NCBI GenBank assembly: GCA_009733775.1
Contig: WOGZ01000030.1
Span: 62,001-126,000, forward strand
Source of the DNA: Alectoria sarmentosa
Lineage: Eukaryota > Ascomycota > Lecanoromycetes > Lecanorales > Parmeliaceae
Length of the DNA: 64,000 bases
Direction of reading: 5' to 3'
The position numbers were made by a program, and so were the translations under genes. Positions 34,940-44,714 of this stretch are shown in pieces (positions within the stretch are counted from its first letter, which is position 1; every line of letters starts with the position of its first letter). Under the pieces are notes generated by a model. The model did no database searches, was not told where the DNA came from, and was given only the letters and a program-made list of their open reading frames with translations.

Positions 34940-35832
34940 TTGGGAATCGGGACCGTGCTTGCTCACCTGCGGTCCACAATGGCCACAAACCTAGAAGCCC
35001 ATAATTCACCCATTTCTGATCTGTATTTCACTGTAGAAGCTGATAAGTCATTGAAGCCACCTGAGGTGGAAGCCAAGGTAGCCGTCGGACGGAATAAAGA
35101 TGAAACAAATTTCAACATCTCAGTCGAGGGGAAGACGAATGATTCAAAAAACCTCAGGGTGAGTAGAGAAAACCTTTGCAGAGGTTGCTTCCAAGAATTA
35201 GAATCCAAAACTGTAATATCCTCATATCTATGGCGAAAACCCGCTCTGTGTTCTGAATGATACTTTATGCCGAAAGAAACCCTTCAAAACACAGCAAGCA
35301 AGCGGTTTGGGGTCAGAGAATCAAAAATTGTTACGCGCAAGCTTGACTATGCTCCTGATACTACCCATCTCTTTGAGATCAACAACATCCCCAAATTCTA
35401 CGGTGGCGAAAAGTTGGATTGCTAAACACTCTTTCACTCTTTCCCTTGATCGTAAAAAGATCATGACTAAATGGCAATGGCAGTCGATGGAAATCAGGTT
35501 ATTCCTCGAGTTGCAAGCGGCGGTATATTTGAGAAACAAGACTTTTACAAAACTTACAGCAAAATGGGGGTCATCCTTTGGCAAGATTTCCATTCTGCTC
35601 ATGAGAGTCATTTGAGACATGAGAAATTATTAGACACGAAGAAGGGCGGAGCGGTGGAGATTGTGAAGTTTGTTTACACATCAAAGCCCTCCTCATGTTG
35701 TAATCTGATCCGGCGACAATGAGAACTATCAATACCGAGTGATAGACAACCTGAAAAATGATCCCAACGACCAAGGCCCTGGAAAACTGGATTGAGAATC
35801 TTATTCCCAGCAAGGTGCATTTATGAAAAGCT
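34940..35832 (+). pseudogene. GH2 beta-mannosidase pseudogene (partial, several frameshifts)
   Basis: Fragments in successive reading frames match the order of blocks in fungal beta-mannosidases. They are ISDLYFTVEADKSLKPPEVEA (near 35015), YGENPLCVLNDTL (near 35233), SKRFGVRESKIVTRKLD (near 35305), LFEINNIPKFYGGE (near 35372), then the LAVDGNQVxLRVWGGGIYE-type block as MAVDGNQVIPRVASGGIFE (near 35475), MGVILWQDF (near 35566), and the acid/base segment SGDNENYQ (near 35713). The frames are separated by stops (for example at 35424 and 35709) and by shifts of one base without splice-like ends. The N-terminal and C-terminal thirds are not found. The family is inferred from several short blocks in the right order. 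Confidence 0.68.
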
Positions 35833-36862
35833 TCTCGTCGGAGTTATGAAGGAGCTTGTGTCGAGGGGAATTCAATTTCTTCAGGTCGCGCAGAGACACT
35901 GATGTCGACCAAATTGCTAGAAAGGACAACGGGCCGGCACCAATTGAGTATGCGCACCTACCCAAGCTGAAATTCCTTAAGCTCAAACTGACTCCCAGTA
36001 CAGCACATATGCTCTTGGCACAGGCGACGACCTCAAGCCGCCAGACGGCTGATGCCATAGGATTCTGTTCTGATGTGCCTGTCGAAGGACTTGTGCTAGA
36101 GGTGGTAGAGCTGAATGGGGGAGAACATCATGACGGGGTTTTCCAAGATCGTGGTATCGATTTGATGCCCTAACGGCACAGTACCTGGGGATGTGAAAAC
36201 GCTTCGTTGATCTCACAATAATACGTACCCACAGAATGTTGATTTGAAGTCTAAGACAATGGTACATTTTCGACATCTGGGCCACGATGATGGTTGCTTC
36301 CAGGTGTGCAACCATTTCAATGAGATGAGACATCGACTATGCGCACGACGAATGCCATGTACGGCGAAAAGTTCTCCGATACTCTACTCTCCGTTGATAG
36401 GCTGTTGCTGGTTTCAAACTATCTTTCAATGTTGCGCGACTGGGAGCGCATGGGTCGCAAACGCATACTTTACACGACTTTGCGTTGTAAGCGCAACCGG
36501 ATTTCTTGAACAAATGATCACAAAATTCAAATTGTGTACTTCCGACACATATGAAGATGAGATAGCCATGGATCGCTAAGCGCTGCATTTTACATAATGT
36601 TAAGAGGACCTCCACACTTCAATCGCAGCTAGGTATTTCAAGATCAGATATTCTTGTTTCGAACACCGAGCGGAGCACAAGACTACTCGTTAGCGAAAGT
36701 CGATGTCGACAATGAAAGCCATGAAAAGTCTATACGAGGCCTGTCGCCGCCGAACGAAAGGCTTAGTCAAGGTCCATCTCTATCTTCGAAGTAGGACCCA
36801 GAGAGCCATTATCCGCGAGTTTGACACCACATTCTGAATATGCTGCATTCGCGTCCGCACCT
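35833..36862. other. about 1 kb without a supported gene
   Basis: Several open frames of 80-110 codons on both strands (for example 35856-36173) lack recognisable motifs. Possibly more relic coding sequence. Confidence 0.4.
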
Positions 36863-37591
36863 ATGATACGGACGACTCTCCACCTTCGACTCATACTGTG
36901 GCTCTCCCTCAAATTTGCAGTCGCGACGGGCACGGCTCTCAGTCCCTCAGACAGCGTGGACGACCCTCTTGACTTGGTAGACGCTTTAAAAGTTGGATAT
37001 AATTGCTGGGGCAGCTTCTGTTATCCCTGGCTCAACAACGGCATCCTCCGCATAAGTCACCATCTCGCCGAGTGCATCCGGCTCCATGGAGGAAGGCGAA
37101 GCATACGCTGCGGGCAAGAACTCCGTATGTGCACAAAGAAGGGACCCAAATGCCGGATTCTGCGTTTTCAAAGCAGGGAATGTGCCTTATCGGGCACCAA
37201 TGCTTCGTTGGCCAAGAAGAAGGTGGCGCAATTGAGAGCACACGGCATTTTTGCTGGTGGAAGTGTGGATGATGATGATGATCCTTGTAAGATGGGAGGA
37301 CCAACGGTGAAATGTGTGAAGCATGCTGCATGCTCATCCATCCCTCCGGACGCAGTTCACGAACGGACCATATCTGTTGCACAATCATCGACTCCATCTC
37401 ATCCGCCAGCTCGGAAATTCAACGCCGCGAGTGGCCTAGAATTAGGCTTCGTTGAATTGAGCAAAGAGAGGGCCAAAGGACTGAAAGATGTAGGATGCGG
37501 CAGTACTAGCAGATTAATACACCAATCGCCACTCAAACGCTGCAACATCGTAGGATTGGCCCACACAGCTCAGTCATTGAACGCTCTGTAG
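36863..37591 (+). CDS. KP4-like killer-toxin-domain secreted protein, divergent
   Basis: 242 aa from the ATG at 36863. A hydrophobic N-terminus (LRLILWLSLKFAVATGTALS) looks like a signal peptide. The next 130 residues are Cys-rich. They follow the KP4 pattern: GYNCWGSFC where the family has GxNCxGSxxC, a GQ-plus-Cys segment (RCGQELRMC), an ECAL segment (family: ICAF), then LRAHG...GGSV where the family has L..HGC..CGSV. The two Cys of that last block are missing, so the disulfide pattern is altered. KP4 was first known as a virus-encoded killer protein that affects calcium channels; many ascomycetes encode related proteins. Activity here is unknown. A 100-residue unrelated tail follows. The match is by pattern only and a multi-exon model is not excluded. 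Confidence 0.5.
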   Translation: MIRTTLHLRLILWLSLKFAVATGTALSPSDSVDDPLDLVDALKVGYNCWGSFCYPWLNNGILRISHHLAECIRLHGGRRSIRCGQELRMCTKKGPKCRILRFQSRECALSGTNASLAKKKVAQLRAHGIFAGGSVDDDDDPCKMGGPTVKCVKHAACSSIPPDAVHERTISVAQSSTPSHPPARKFNAASGLELGFVELSKERAKGLKDVGCGSTSRLIHQSPLKRCNIVGLAHTAQSLNAL

Positions 37592-38160
37592 TGTGCCCTG
37601 GCGTGCCATAAATCAAAGGGGCATGTGGCACCGGAAATGAAGCTGCAGTGGAGCGTGGAATCTGACGTGATGATGTAGATGAGCAACTCCGTTGTGTATG
37701 GCTGGTTTTTTTGAGGAGGGCTTGATGTCATATGTCTCCAAATTAGGGAAGGTTGCTCACGAGAAGACGAGAGATTGTGAATATCTACCGAAGTGCTTTT
37801 TGTCTCGACAGCGTCTAGCTCGTTCTTCTTAACCAAATTCAAGATACTATCAGATAAAGTCAGAGTTCCTTTGGGGAACTTTGCCCTCAATTTTCTGGCC
37901 GTCCTAGTAAATTAGTAGACCGTTCTTTCTGCAGGTCCCGCGACCTCCACCGCATTTTGCAGAAAAAGCACAGCAATTAGGGACAAATAGCGGGACATTT
38001 CATTCGTTACGGCCATAAGATGAACCAGAGCCCGAACTGTTGACTGAACAGAGTTTTCGTCCATAATTAGGACATCTCGCGACGAAGAGACCGCCACTCT
38101 CACAAGTAGTCAACAACCTTCCTAATTTGGAACTGTCCGACACCCATACCCACCTTGTCA
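37592..38160. other. intergenic, no supported gene
   Basis: Minus-strand frames at 37570-37890 and 37912-38103 could in principle be joined by splicing into a short protein with a hydrophobic segment, but I find no motif to support it. Confidence 0.4.
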
Positions 38161-38916
38161 CTACCGCCTCCCCTTTCTTGATCTGCTCTCCAACCGTGAA
38201 TGCATCAAGTCCTCAAAGCTATCATCCGTGAGACGACTCCGACTCCTTCCTCTCGGCACGGGTTTTCTCGAAATTGATGGCCGCCCAGCTCTAAAGCCCT
38301 CAGTGAATCCAGAAGAGCCGTCGGAACTGCTACTGTCATCCGAGGAAGTCGATGAGATCGAATACTTCTTCTTGTGACCTCCCGACTTCTTCGCGTGTAC
38401 TTTGAGACCCTTGGGTAAACGGGACTTGGGCGGCTTTAGATGTATGATGTGGGGCTTAAGCTGGTCGTCATCGTCATCATCGTCATGGCTATGGTGATCA
38501 AAATCCTCAATCCGGAAGATATCGTCTCCGCTATGATGGGAATGACGATCCAATTGTGCCTGGGGTTCATGGTGGCCGTGTTGGTCGAATCCGGGTTGAT
38601 GGCCGTGGTGGCCAGGCTGAATATGATGCCACTGCGGCGGAGCAGGCGGCATTTGTACAATTCGTGGGTCATGATATCCTTGAAGCTGTGCGTGGGGAAT
38701 GGGATGCATGAATCTTTGTTGTTCCATTTCTCGCGCTCGTTGGCGATCCCACATCTCCCGCTCCGTGAGCCTTCTTGGGTGCGGCGTGGTCACCCACTCG
38801 TCGGAGTCCCGTTGATGACCTCTGACGAAGTTGAGACGCTTGCGACGGGGCTCATTCCAGGTTCGCGGGCGTCTTTCTTCGACTTCGACGCCGCCGACGA
38901 GCTCGGGCCAGCACAT
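38161..38916 (-). CDS. hypothetical His/Asp/Ser-rich protein
   Basis: Predicted single exon, 251 aa from the ATG at 38916; the open frame extends further only from a GTG, and an upstream exon is possible. No known domain. In order: a charged N-terminal part (LTEREMWDRQRAREMEQQRF), a His/Pro/Gln-rich stretch with many HxxH pairs (about 80-150), an Asp run of seven (near residue 155), a Lys-rich stretch (HAKKSGGHKKKYS), a Ser/Asp block (SSTSSDDSSSSDGSSG), then an Arg/Ser tail. Overall it looks disordered. The His and Asp clusters suggest possible metal binding, but that is speculation. Composition differs strongly from neighbouring shadow frames, which favours real coding. Confidence 0.55.
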   Translation of the reverse strand: MCWPELVGGVEVEERRPRTWNEPRRKRLNFVRGHQRDSDEWVTTPHPRRLTEREMWDRQRAREMEQQRFMHPIPHAQLQGYHDPRIVQMPPAPPQWHHIQPGHHGHQPGFDQHGHHEPQAQLDRHSHHSGDDIFRIEDFDHHSHDDDDDDDQLKPHIIHLKPPKSRLPKGLKVHAKKSGGHKKKYSISSTSSDDSSSSDGSSGFTEGFRAGRPSISRKPVPRGRSRSRLTDDSFEDLMHSRLESRSRKGRR

Positions 38917-39879
38917 TCTATGACAGGAAACTTTTCGGAGGAGAGTGTGCACTTAGGAGATGCAGATGAATGATCCACAGAGAATCTTTGCTATCTTGAT
39001 CTCCGGAAGGTAAAGAACTTGAGTGACAAGGTCAAGGCAAAAACAAATGGCATAAAGAAAGACAAGAAGAATCCTCGGGATGTCACGAATTTTTGTGATT
39101 GAGGACGCAAGGCTACATTTCCAGAATGACGGGATAACACCACAAACAAAAGAGGAATTGTCACGGATTCCATAGCCTCGTCTCCAGGCTGCGTATCCTC
39201 GGCTAATCATAGCTGTACATTGGCAGCTGAAGCGCCTGGAAGCAGAGGCTGTACAATCATTCTGGTGTAACACTGTATCAGAAATGGCAGGCATCCGCTT
39301 GCATTGGCTTGTGATTGAACCACATTATGAACTTCGCGATGGTGGAGGTGAAGGGGCTTGGCTGCTGCGCCCCACGGAGGAACACCGCAGAGCCTCCAGG
39401 CTGACTGAAATCCTCCCGACTCACTGCGACCGGTGAAACCTCTGCCCTAGGAATGTGGGCAATGTGCCACAATTCTGGCCTTATTGTTTCGCACTTTAGC
39501 ATCGAGTCATTCTTCCTGTGGCTGTGTACACTGAGTTTTGCTCCTCTACTGCTGTCAGCGACCGCCGAAAACGACAGTTGCCGAGATGCATTGTACGGTG
39601 GTGCGGCTAGCCTTGTCCCGCCTCGAACCTGCTTGGACGGAAGATGTGTCTTTAGAGCCATGCAACATCGCAGCGTTTCCCTGGGTAATATCCGATGCTT
39701 AGATAAATAGACGACGGACTTCTATTACCAGATGCCCAGGCTTGAAATGGGAGAAAAACTTTCAATAGGGTCCCAAGCTCGATGGATAGGGTGTGTGGTG
39801 CGGTCACTGTCAGCGAAGATGGGGACGAAGATGTACGATTTGAATTTCTCTTGGACGTCACCGAAAGCATTTCGCCTTT
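38917..39879. other. intergenic, possible small secreted ORF inside
   Basis: Mostly featureless. One plus-strand frame, 39453-39710 (85 codons from ATG), has a hydrophobic stretch (FFLWLCTLSFAPLLLSATA) followed by an AxA-like site and four Cys. Listed separately at low confidence. Confidence 0.4.
39453..39710 (+). CDS. possible small secreted Cys-containing protein
   Basis: 85 aa, ATG start. A hydrophobic core about 20 residues in is followed by Ala-Thr-Ala and an exposed segment with four Cys (DSCRD, RTCLDGRC, IRC). It resembles the layout of small secreted fungal proteins, but it lies opposite other open frames in a gene-poor stretch and could be chance. No family recognised. Confidence 0.2.
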   Translation: MWAMCHNSGLIVSHFSIESFFLWLCTLSFAPLLLSATAENDSCRDALYGGAASLVPPRTCLDGRCVFRAMQHRSVSLGNIRCLDK

Positions 39880-41482
39880 TCACCTCATGGTAACCAGTTC
39901 CTCGGCACTTGTTGGGTGAATGGCCACGCATGCATCAAAATCCCTCTTCCTTGCTCCCATCTTTACTGCCACTCCAAACCCCTGCATCATCTCACTGCTG
40001 CCGGCTCCTAAGATATGCATGCCTACAATCTTCTCTTCGCTACCTTGACAGACAAGCTTGTACTGAGTGGGTTGCAACTTCTTCTCCTCTGCGGGATGAA
40101 AGGAATAGAACATGGATGTGAATCGGGTGTGGTAAGTCTTGATGGTATCCTTGCCATACTTGTCGATAGCGGCGGGCTCAGTCAACCCCACAGTACCCAC
40201 CTCGGGATGGGCAAAGACGACCGTAGGAATGTTGGAGTAGTCCATTTTTAGGGGCAGATGAGGCCCCCCCAACGGGTGCTGCGAGCCGAAAATGCGGTTT
40301 GAAAGGGCGCGACCGGCTGCAATAGCCACTGGCGTCAGCTCTGCTTGACCAGTCACATCTCCCAGCGCGTAAACACCTTTGACATTGGTGTTTTGGTACT
40401 CGTCGACTTCGACGTGACCCTTCCTTGCGAGCTTGACCCCAACCTTTGCTGGATTAAGCTTATCAATTTCTGGAGCTCGACCAATAGCCCATAGTAGTTC
40501 GTTGACTTCTGTTTCTTGTCCATTACTCTCAACGAGTTTGAGCAACTTATCATCTCCCTTCCCTTCTTTGAGCCCGACGACTTTCTTGAATCCTTTGTGA
40601 TTCTTGTGGATTATCACGCCCGCGTCTTCATAGCGCTGGGTGAGGGTTTCTTGGACCATTGGATCAAAGTTCCTCAAAAAAGCGTTGCCTCGGATGAACA
40701 AATGTGTCTCGACTCCAAGGGCGTTCATGACCCCGGCAAGTTCGACTGCAATGTACCCGGCACCAACAAAGGCCATCTTCTTTGGCAAATCTTCGATATC
40801 AAAGAATTCATCGCTGGTTATGCCAAGCTCTGCACCAGGAATGTCTCGAGGCTTGATAGGGTATCCTCCAGTTGCAATCAAGATATGCGGAGCAGTATAG
40901 ACAGCCTTCTCCCCATCCTCCAAACTAACCTCTACCTCCTTTTGGCTCTTGAATGTAGCAGTCCCGCGGACCAGGTCAATCTTCTCACGGCTCCAGTTAC
41001 GCTCGTAGGCTCCATTGAGACCTTCAATATTCTTATCGCGCTTCTTCTTGAATTCGGCGAAGTTGAATTTGATGTCTTGCGGGATATCGTAGCCGTAATG
41101 CACGCCATCCTTCAGCATCTCTGATACGCTGGCAAAGTTCCAGGTGATCTTTTTAGGCACACATCTTGGAAGGAGCGTTTGACAGTCAGCCTGGACCGGG
41201 AATCTGAGGCATAGTGTCTTGCACTGACCCTACATTGACGCACGTTCCACCACTCCGTTTGTTCTCAACTAGCAGTGTCTTTGCTCCGTACCAGCCAGAG
41301 GCTCTCCTGGCAGCGCCGGAACCACCACTGCCACCACCGATGACGATGAAGTCGTACTGCTTGGCGACCGGGGCCATGGTGGATAATTGTCTAGAGATGC
41401 TTGCTAATGGGGAAGGAGCCAGTGTTGCAAAGAAGCGGATCAATTGGGGCGGTGTCAAGTTGAGACGAATTATATAGGGCAT
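39880..41482 (-). CDS. GLR1: glutathione reductase
   Basis: NADPH-dependent flavoenzyme that reduces glutathione disulfide. Two exons, 41482-41229 and 41164-39880 (64-nt intron), 512 aa from the upstream ATG. FAD motif: FIVIGGGSGGSGAARRA. The redox-active disulfide GGTCVNVGCVPKK is split by the intron between the two Cys. NADPH motif: VGAGYIAVELAG. Also YALGDVTG, and the terminal active-site region with the catalytic His in VAIHPTSAEELVTMR, ending as expected. The first ATG (41482) leads a stretch rich in Leu, Arg and Ser without acidic residues, suitable as a mitochondrial presequence; the second (41377, MAPVAKQ) would give the cytosolic form. This dual-start layout is known for yeast GLR1. 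Convergent small ORFs on the other strand are shadows. Confidence 0.95.
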
Positions 41483-42600
41483 CGACTGAAGCGAGGCAAT
41501 TCTTGACTCATTCCATCCGGCACCAATGATCTCAAGCAAGATGTTGTGGCAAGTCAGCGACTGGTGTAGAGTAGGTTCCGTACCATCAGACAAAACTCGG
41601 TAGAATCGACGAGGATTATCTAATCTTGGATGAGTAATCTTGGAGCAGTGAGAAATAAAGGAGAAGAATAAATAGACCCTGAGAATAATCCTGCGATGAT
41701 GCTTCTTGCTTGGCAACGGGAGAGATTTGGAATCTTTGGATTTGGTAATCTTGAATCTCCAAATGTTTGCCGGTTACACGATAGTCCAAAGATATTCAAG
41801 ATGGGTATTCTCGATGTTCCAAGATGTTCAAGATGTTCAAGATGTTCAAGATGTACAAGATAATTGAAGATATTCTAATCATTTTTCACCCTTTTGATGT
41901 AAGATAGAGTACCTTACTCGTCATACTAATCTTTAATACCTCTTCACTACTACATGTGTCTGCCGTCTCAAAGCTCCTGCACAAGCTTCCTCAATCGACG
42001 TCTATGGCGAGGTTACCTAATCCTAGTCCATCCTAGTCCGTACACTAGACATCCAACGCTTTGTATCTGGTTGAATGTTTTTGGAGATGAATATCATGCC
42101 GACGGCTGTGCTCGCTGGCTTTGTTGCATAAAGTATCTTACCTGACGCCTCAAGTGTCAAAATGATCCTCGCATGAAACTGTCCCTCCAATTCCGTCTCT
42201 ATGTTTCCTAATCTTCGTCCGTCCAGCCCTTGCTGCTTGCATGCATGCATGCCCTTCACCACACTCATGCTCCTTCTCAGGAGCTTCAATGCTGTTACCC
42301 GTAACATTGTTATTGGCTGGTATTCTCCCCTCTGCGTATGAGCCATCATCACATGAAGCTGATTGAGCCTTGCATACGTGGAGCTGTTGCGTTCGAGGAG
42401 AGGGCCCTTTTGGCATAGATTCAATAATCCCGTTCTTCGATGATCTTTCAGTCCCGAATACTGTCTTGCATCGGAGCAATGTCGGACTCTTCTTTTGTTT
42501 TATATATGTACTCGGGATCCTTCACTTTCTTCGTCAGAAATATATGCACCTCATTCAAGAAACCTTGAGAAATCTTTGCAATTGGTCAGACGCAGCAATC
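41483..42600. other. divergent intergenic between GLR1 and the MFS transporter
   Basis: Contains a 9-bp tandem repeat (41813-41860) and a TACCTTACT island near 41910. Short open frames at 41954-42480 are not supported. Confidence 0.5.
41813..41860. repeat. 9-bp tandem repeat, unit AAGATGTTC
   Basis: About four to five copies upstream of GLR1, the last with one change (AAGATGTAC). Related AAGATATTC words flank it, so the array may once have been longer. Confidence 0.8.
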
Positions 42601-44386
42601 ATGAGCTCCGGTGCTGCTTCTCCTTCTCACCTTGACCTGTCCGACTCTACGAGTCCCCACGCAGATACGATGAAGACCACTGCAAATCCCGTGGCTGCTG
42701 CTGGTCATATGATGTCTGCTGATGACCCTGACAACCCACAAAACTGGCCGCTCTACAACAAAATCTACGTTTCAGCGGTTGCATTCGCCTTTACCTGGGT
42801 GGTGTAAGTCATAAACTCAGTCTCACTATACTTGAAAGAGACCAGCTAAGCATCTATAGTGCCCTAGGTATCACCAGCTTTACAGTTGGAATTTCTGGGG
42901 TCGTTGAACGCTTCGATGTGACGATGCAGGTTGCAATTCTAGGATTCTCCTTGAACCTTCTTGGCATCGCCTTCGCGCCAATCATCACACCGCACCTTAG
43001 TGAACGATTCGGGCGTCGGGCAATTTACTTGACCTCCCTACCGACCTTCAGCCTTTTCATCCTAGGCGCCTCGTTTTCCCGCTCTTTCCCAGCTCTAGCG
43101 GTATGTCGCTTTTTCGCTGGCTTATTCGGGGGCCCTTGCGTCGTTCTGATTGAAGGGACCTTTGCCGATGTTTGGTCTGCAAATACAACGGTAATGTATT
43201 ACTCGTTCCTCGCTTTGGCTTCTTTCATAGGAACAGCGTGTGGTAAGTTCCAATCCATATTGTTTGAACAAGCTGGCGGGCTCATACCTCTCGCAGGCCC
43301 GCTCATCGGAGGCTTTGTCGTTGCATATGGTGGCTGGCGATGGACTCAGTGGATCGTTCTGATCCTTGCTCTTGGCGTCTACCTCTTTGGTATTGCACAG
43401 CCCGAGACGTATCCACGTGAAATCCAAAGACGCCGAGCCAAACGCAACGGTATGCCTTTGAAGCTCATGGATGCACAAAGTGGAGTCACCATGAAAGACA
43501 TGTCGATTGTAACATTCTTCGTACCATTGAAGATGCTAGTCACCGAGCCTATCGTCATCGGTCTGAGTCTAGAAGTGGGCTTCATCTTTGCGGTCACCTT
43601 TCAGTGGTTCATCGCCATCCCTGCTGTTTTGGAGACCACCTACAGCTTCACCGTTCAGCAGGTAGGGGTTGCCTTCAGTGGAGCCATTCTCGGTGCCTCG
43701 CTATCCACTGCCATGTCTACTATCATCGATATCAGCGTTCCTCATTGGTGCATAAGGAACCATAACGGCACAGTACCGGAGGAATACCGAATGTTGCCTG
43801 CAATGATAGGGGGACCTCTTGTCATGACATCACTCTTCTGGATCGCCTGGACTGCAAGCCCGTCAGTTCACTGGCTGAGCCCCATTTTTGGCACCGCGGT
43901 GTACATATGGGGCGCCCAGTCTATCATCGTAAGCATATGTCTGTGTGCGTATGAAGCCTGATTGATTTTGTGAATCAGGTCTCCTCGATCTCCTATCTCT
44001 TCGATGCCTACCCACCACGCGGTACTCTGTCGGCACTCACTGCAGCGGCTTCGTTCAGACTGATCGTTGCGGCCATAATCCCACTTGTGATCATCGAAAG
44101 TAGGTAGCCTACCCACTCACTCAGGCCCTTTTGCCTTGGCAGCTAATCGAGTATAATCACAGTGATCACTAATTTGACGGGTGGCTGGACATATTCGGCT
44201 TTTGGTTTTATCTCAGCTGCTTTGATACCCATTCCATGGATTCTTTATAAGTTCGGTGCAAGACTTCGAGCAGCCAGCAAGTACAACCCGCAAATGCCGG
44301 GAAGCATGATGGAGAATGTCCTGGGTCGTGATGAGGAAATGCAGATGCAAGAGGCTCAGATGCACGGGATGGATACCGGAATGTAG
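42601..44386 (+). CDS. MFS transporter, DHA1 (polyamine/drug) type
   Basis: Twelve-helix proton antiporter, plasma membrane or vacuole; substrate unknown. Five exons: 42601-42803, 42860-43242, 43297-43928, 43979-44099 and 44163-44386, giving 520 aa, all introns 50-63 nt. Features: DDPDNPQNWPLYNKIYVS before helix 1 (typical of the DHA1 family), the helix 2-3 loop APIITPHLSERFGRR, RFFAGLFGGPCVVLIEGTFADVW (motif C-like region), PETYPREIQRRRA after helix 6, and the DAYPPRGTLSALTAA segment in the second half. The N-terminal 50 residues are Ser/Ala-rich; the C-terminus is Met/Gln-rich. Convergent with the unknown membrane-protein gene downstream, 328 bp apart. Confidence 0.92.
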
Positions 44387-44714
44387 AGCATCTGTATCAT
44401 GAATAAGTTCAGTGACATTTATGGATTGTGAGGCTCCCGAATGCGAGCAATGTTAAGAGGCGGTATAATGGAGATGTTTTACTTGGTCCTTTGAATGGTG
44501 CCTTGTGATTGGACGGGCAGTTGTCTGATTTGATTACTGGCCGACCATCCAGCAATGTAGAATACTGATTTTTCCAATCCCACAAGATGCAAGAGTCTTT
44601 TTCCCTCCCCCAGCTTCTCCAATGTCAAGTCTGAAATGGCTGTAAATGGGTATCTATCATCATCGTCATCATATAGAAATCGTCACATCCAAATCTCTCG
44701 AATGTGAAGGCTCA
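44387..44714. other. convergent intergenic
   Basis: 3' flanks of two convergent genes; nothing else seen. Confidence 0.5.
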
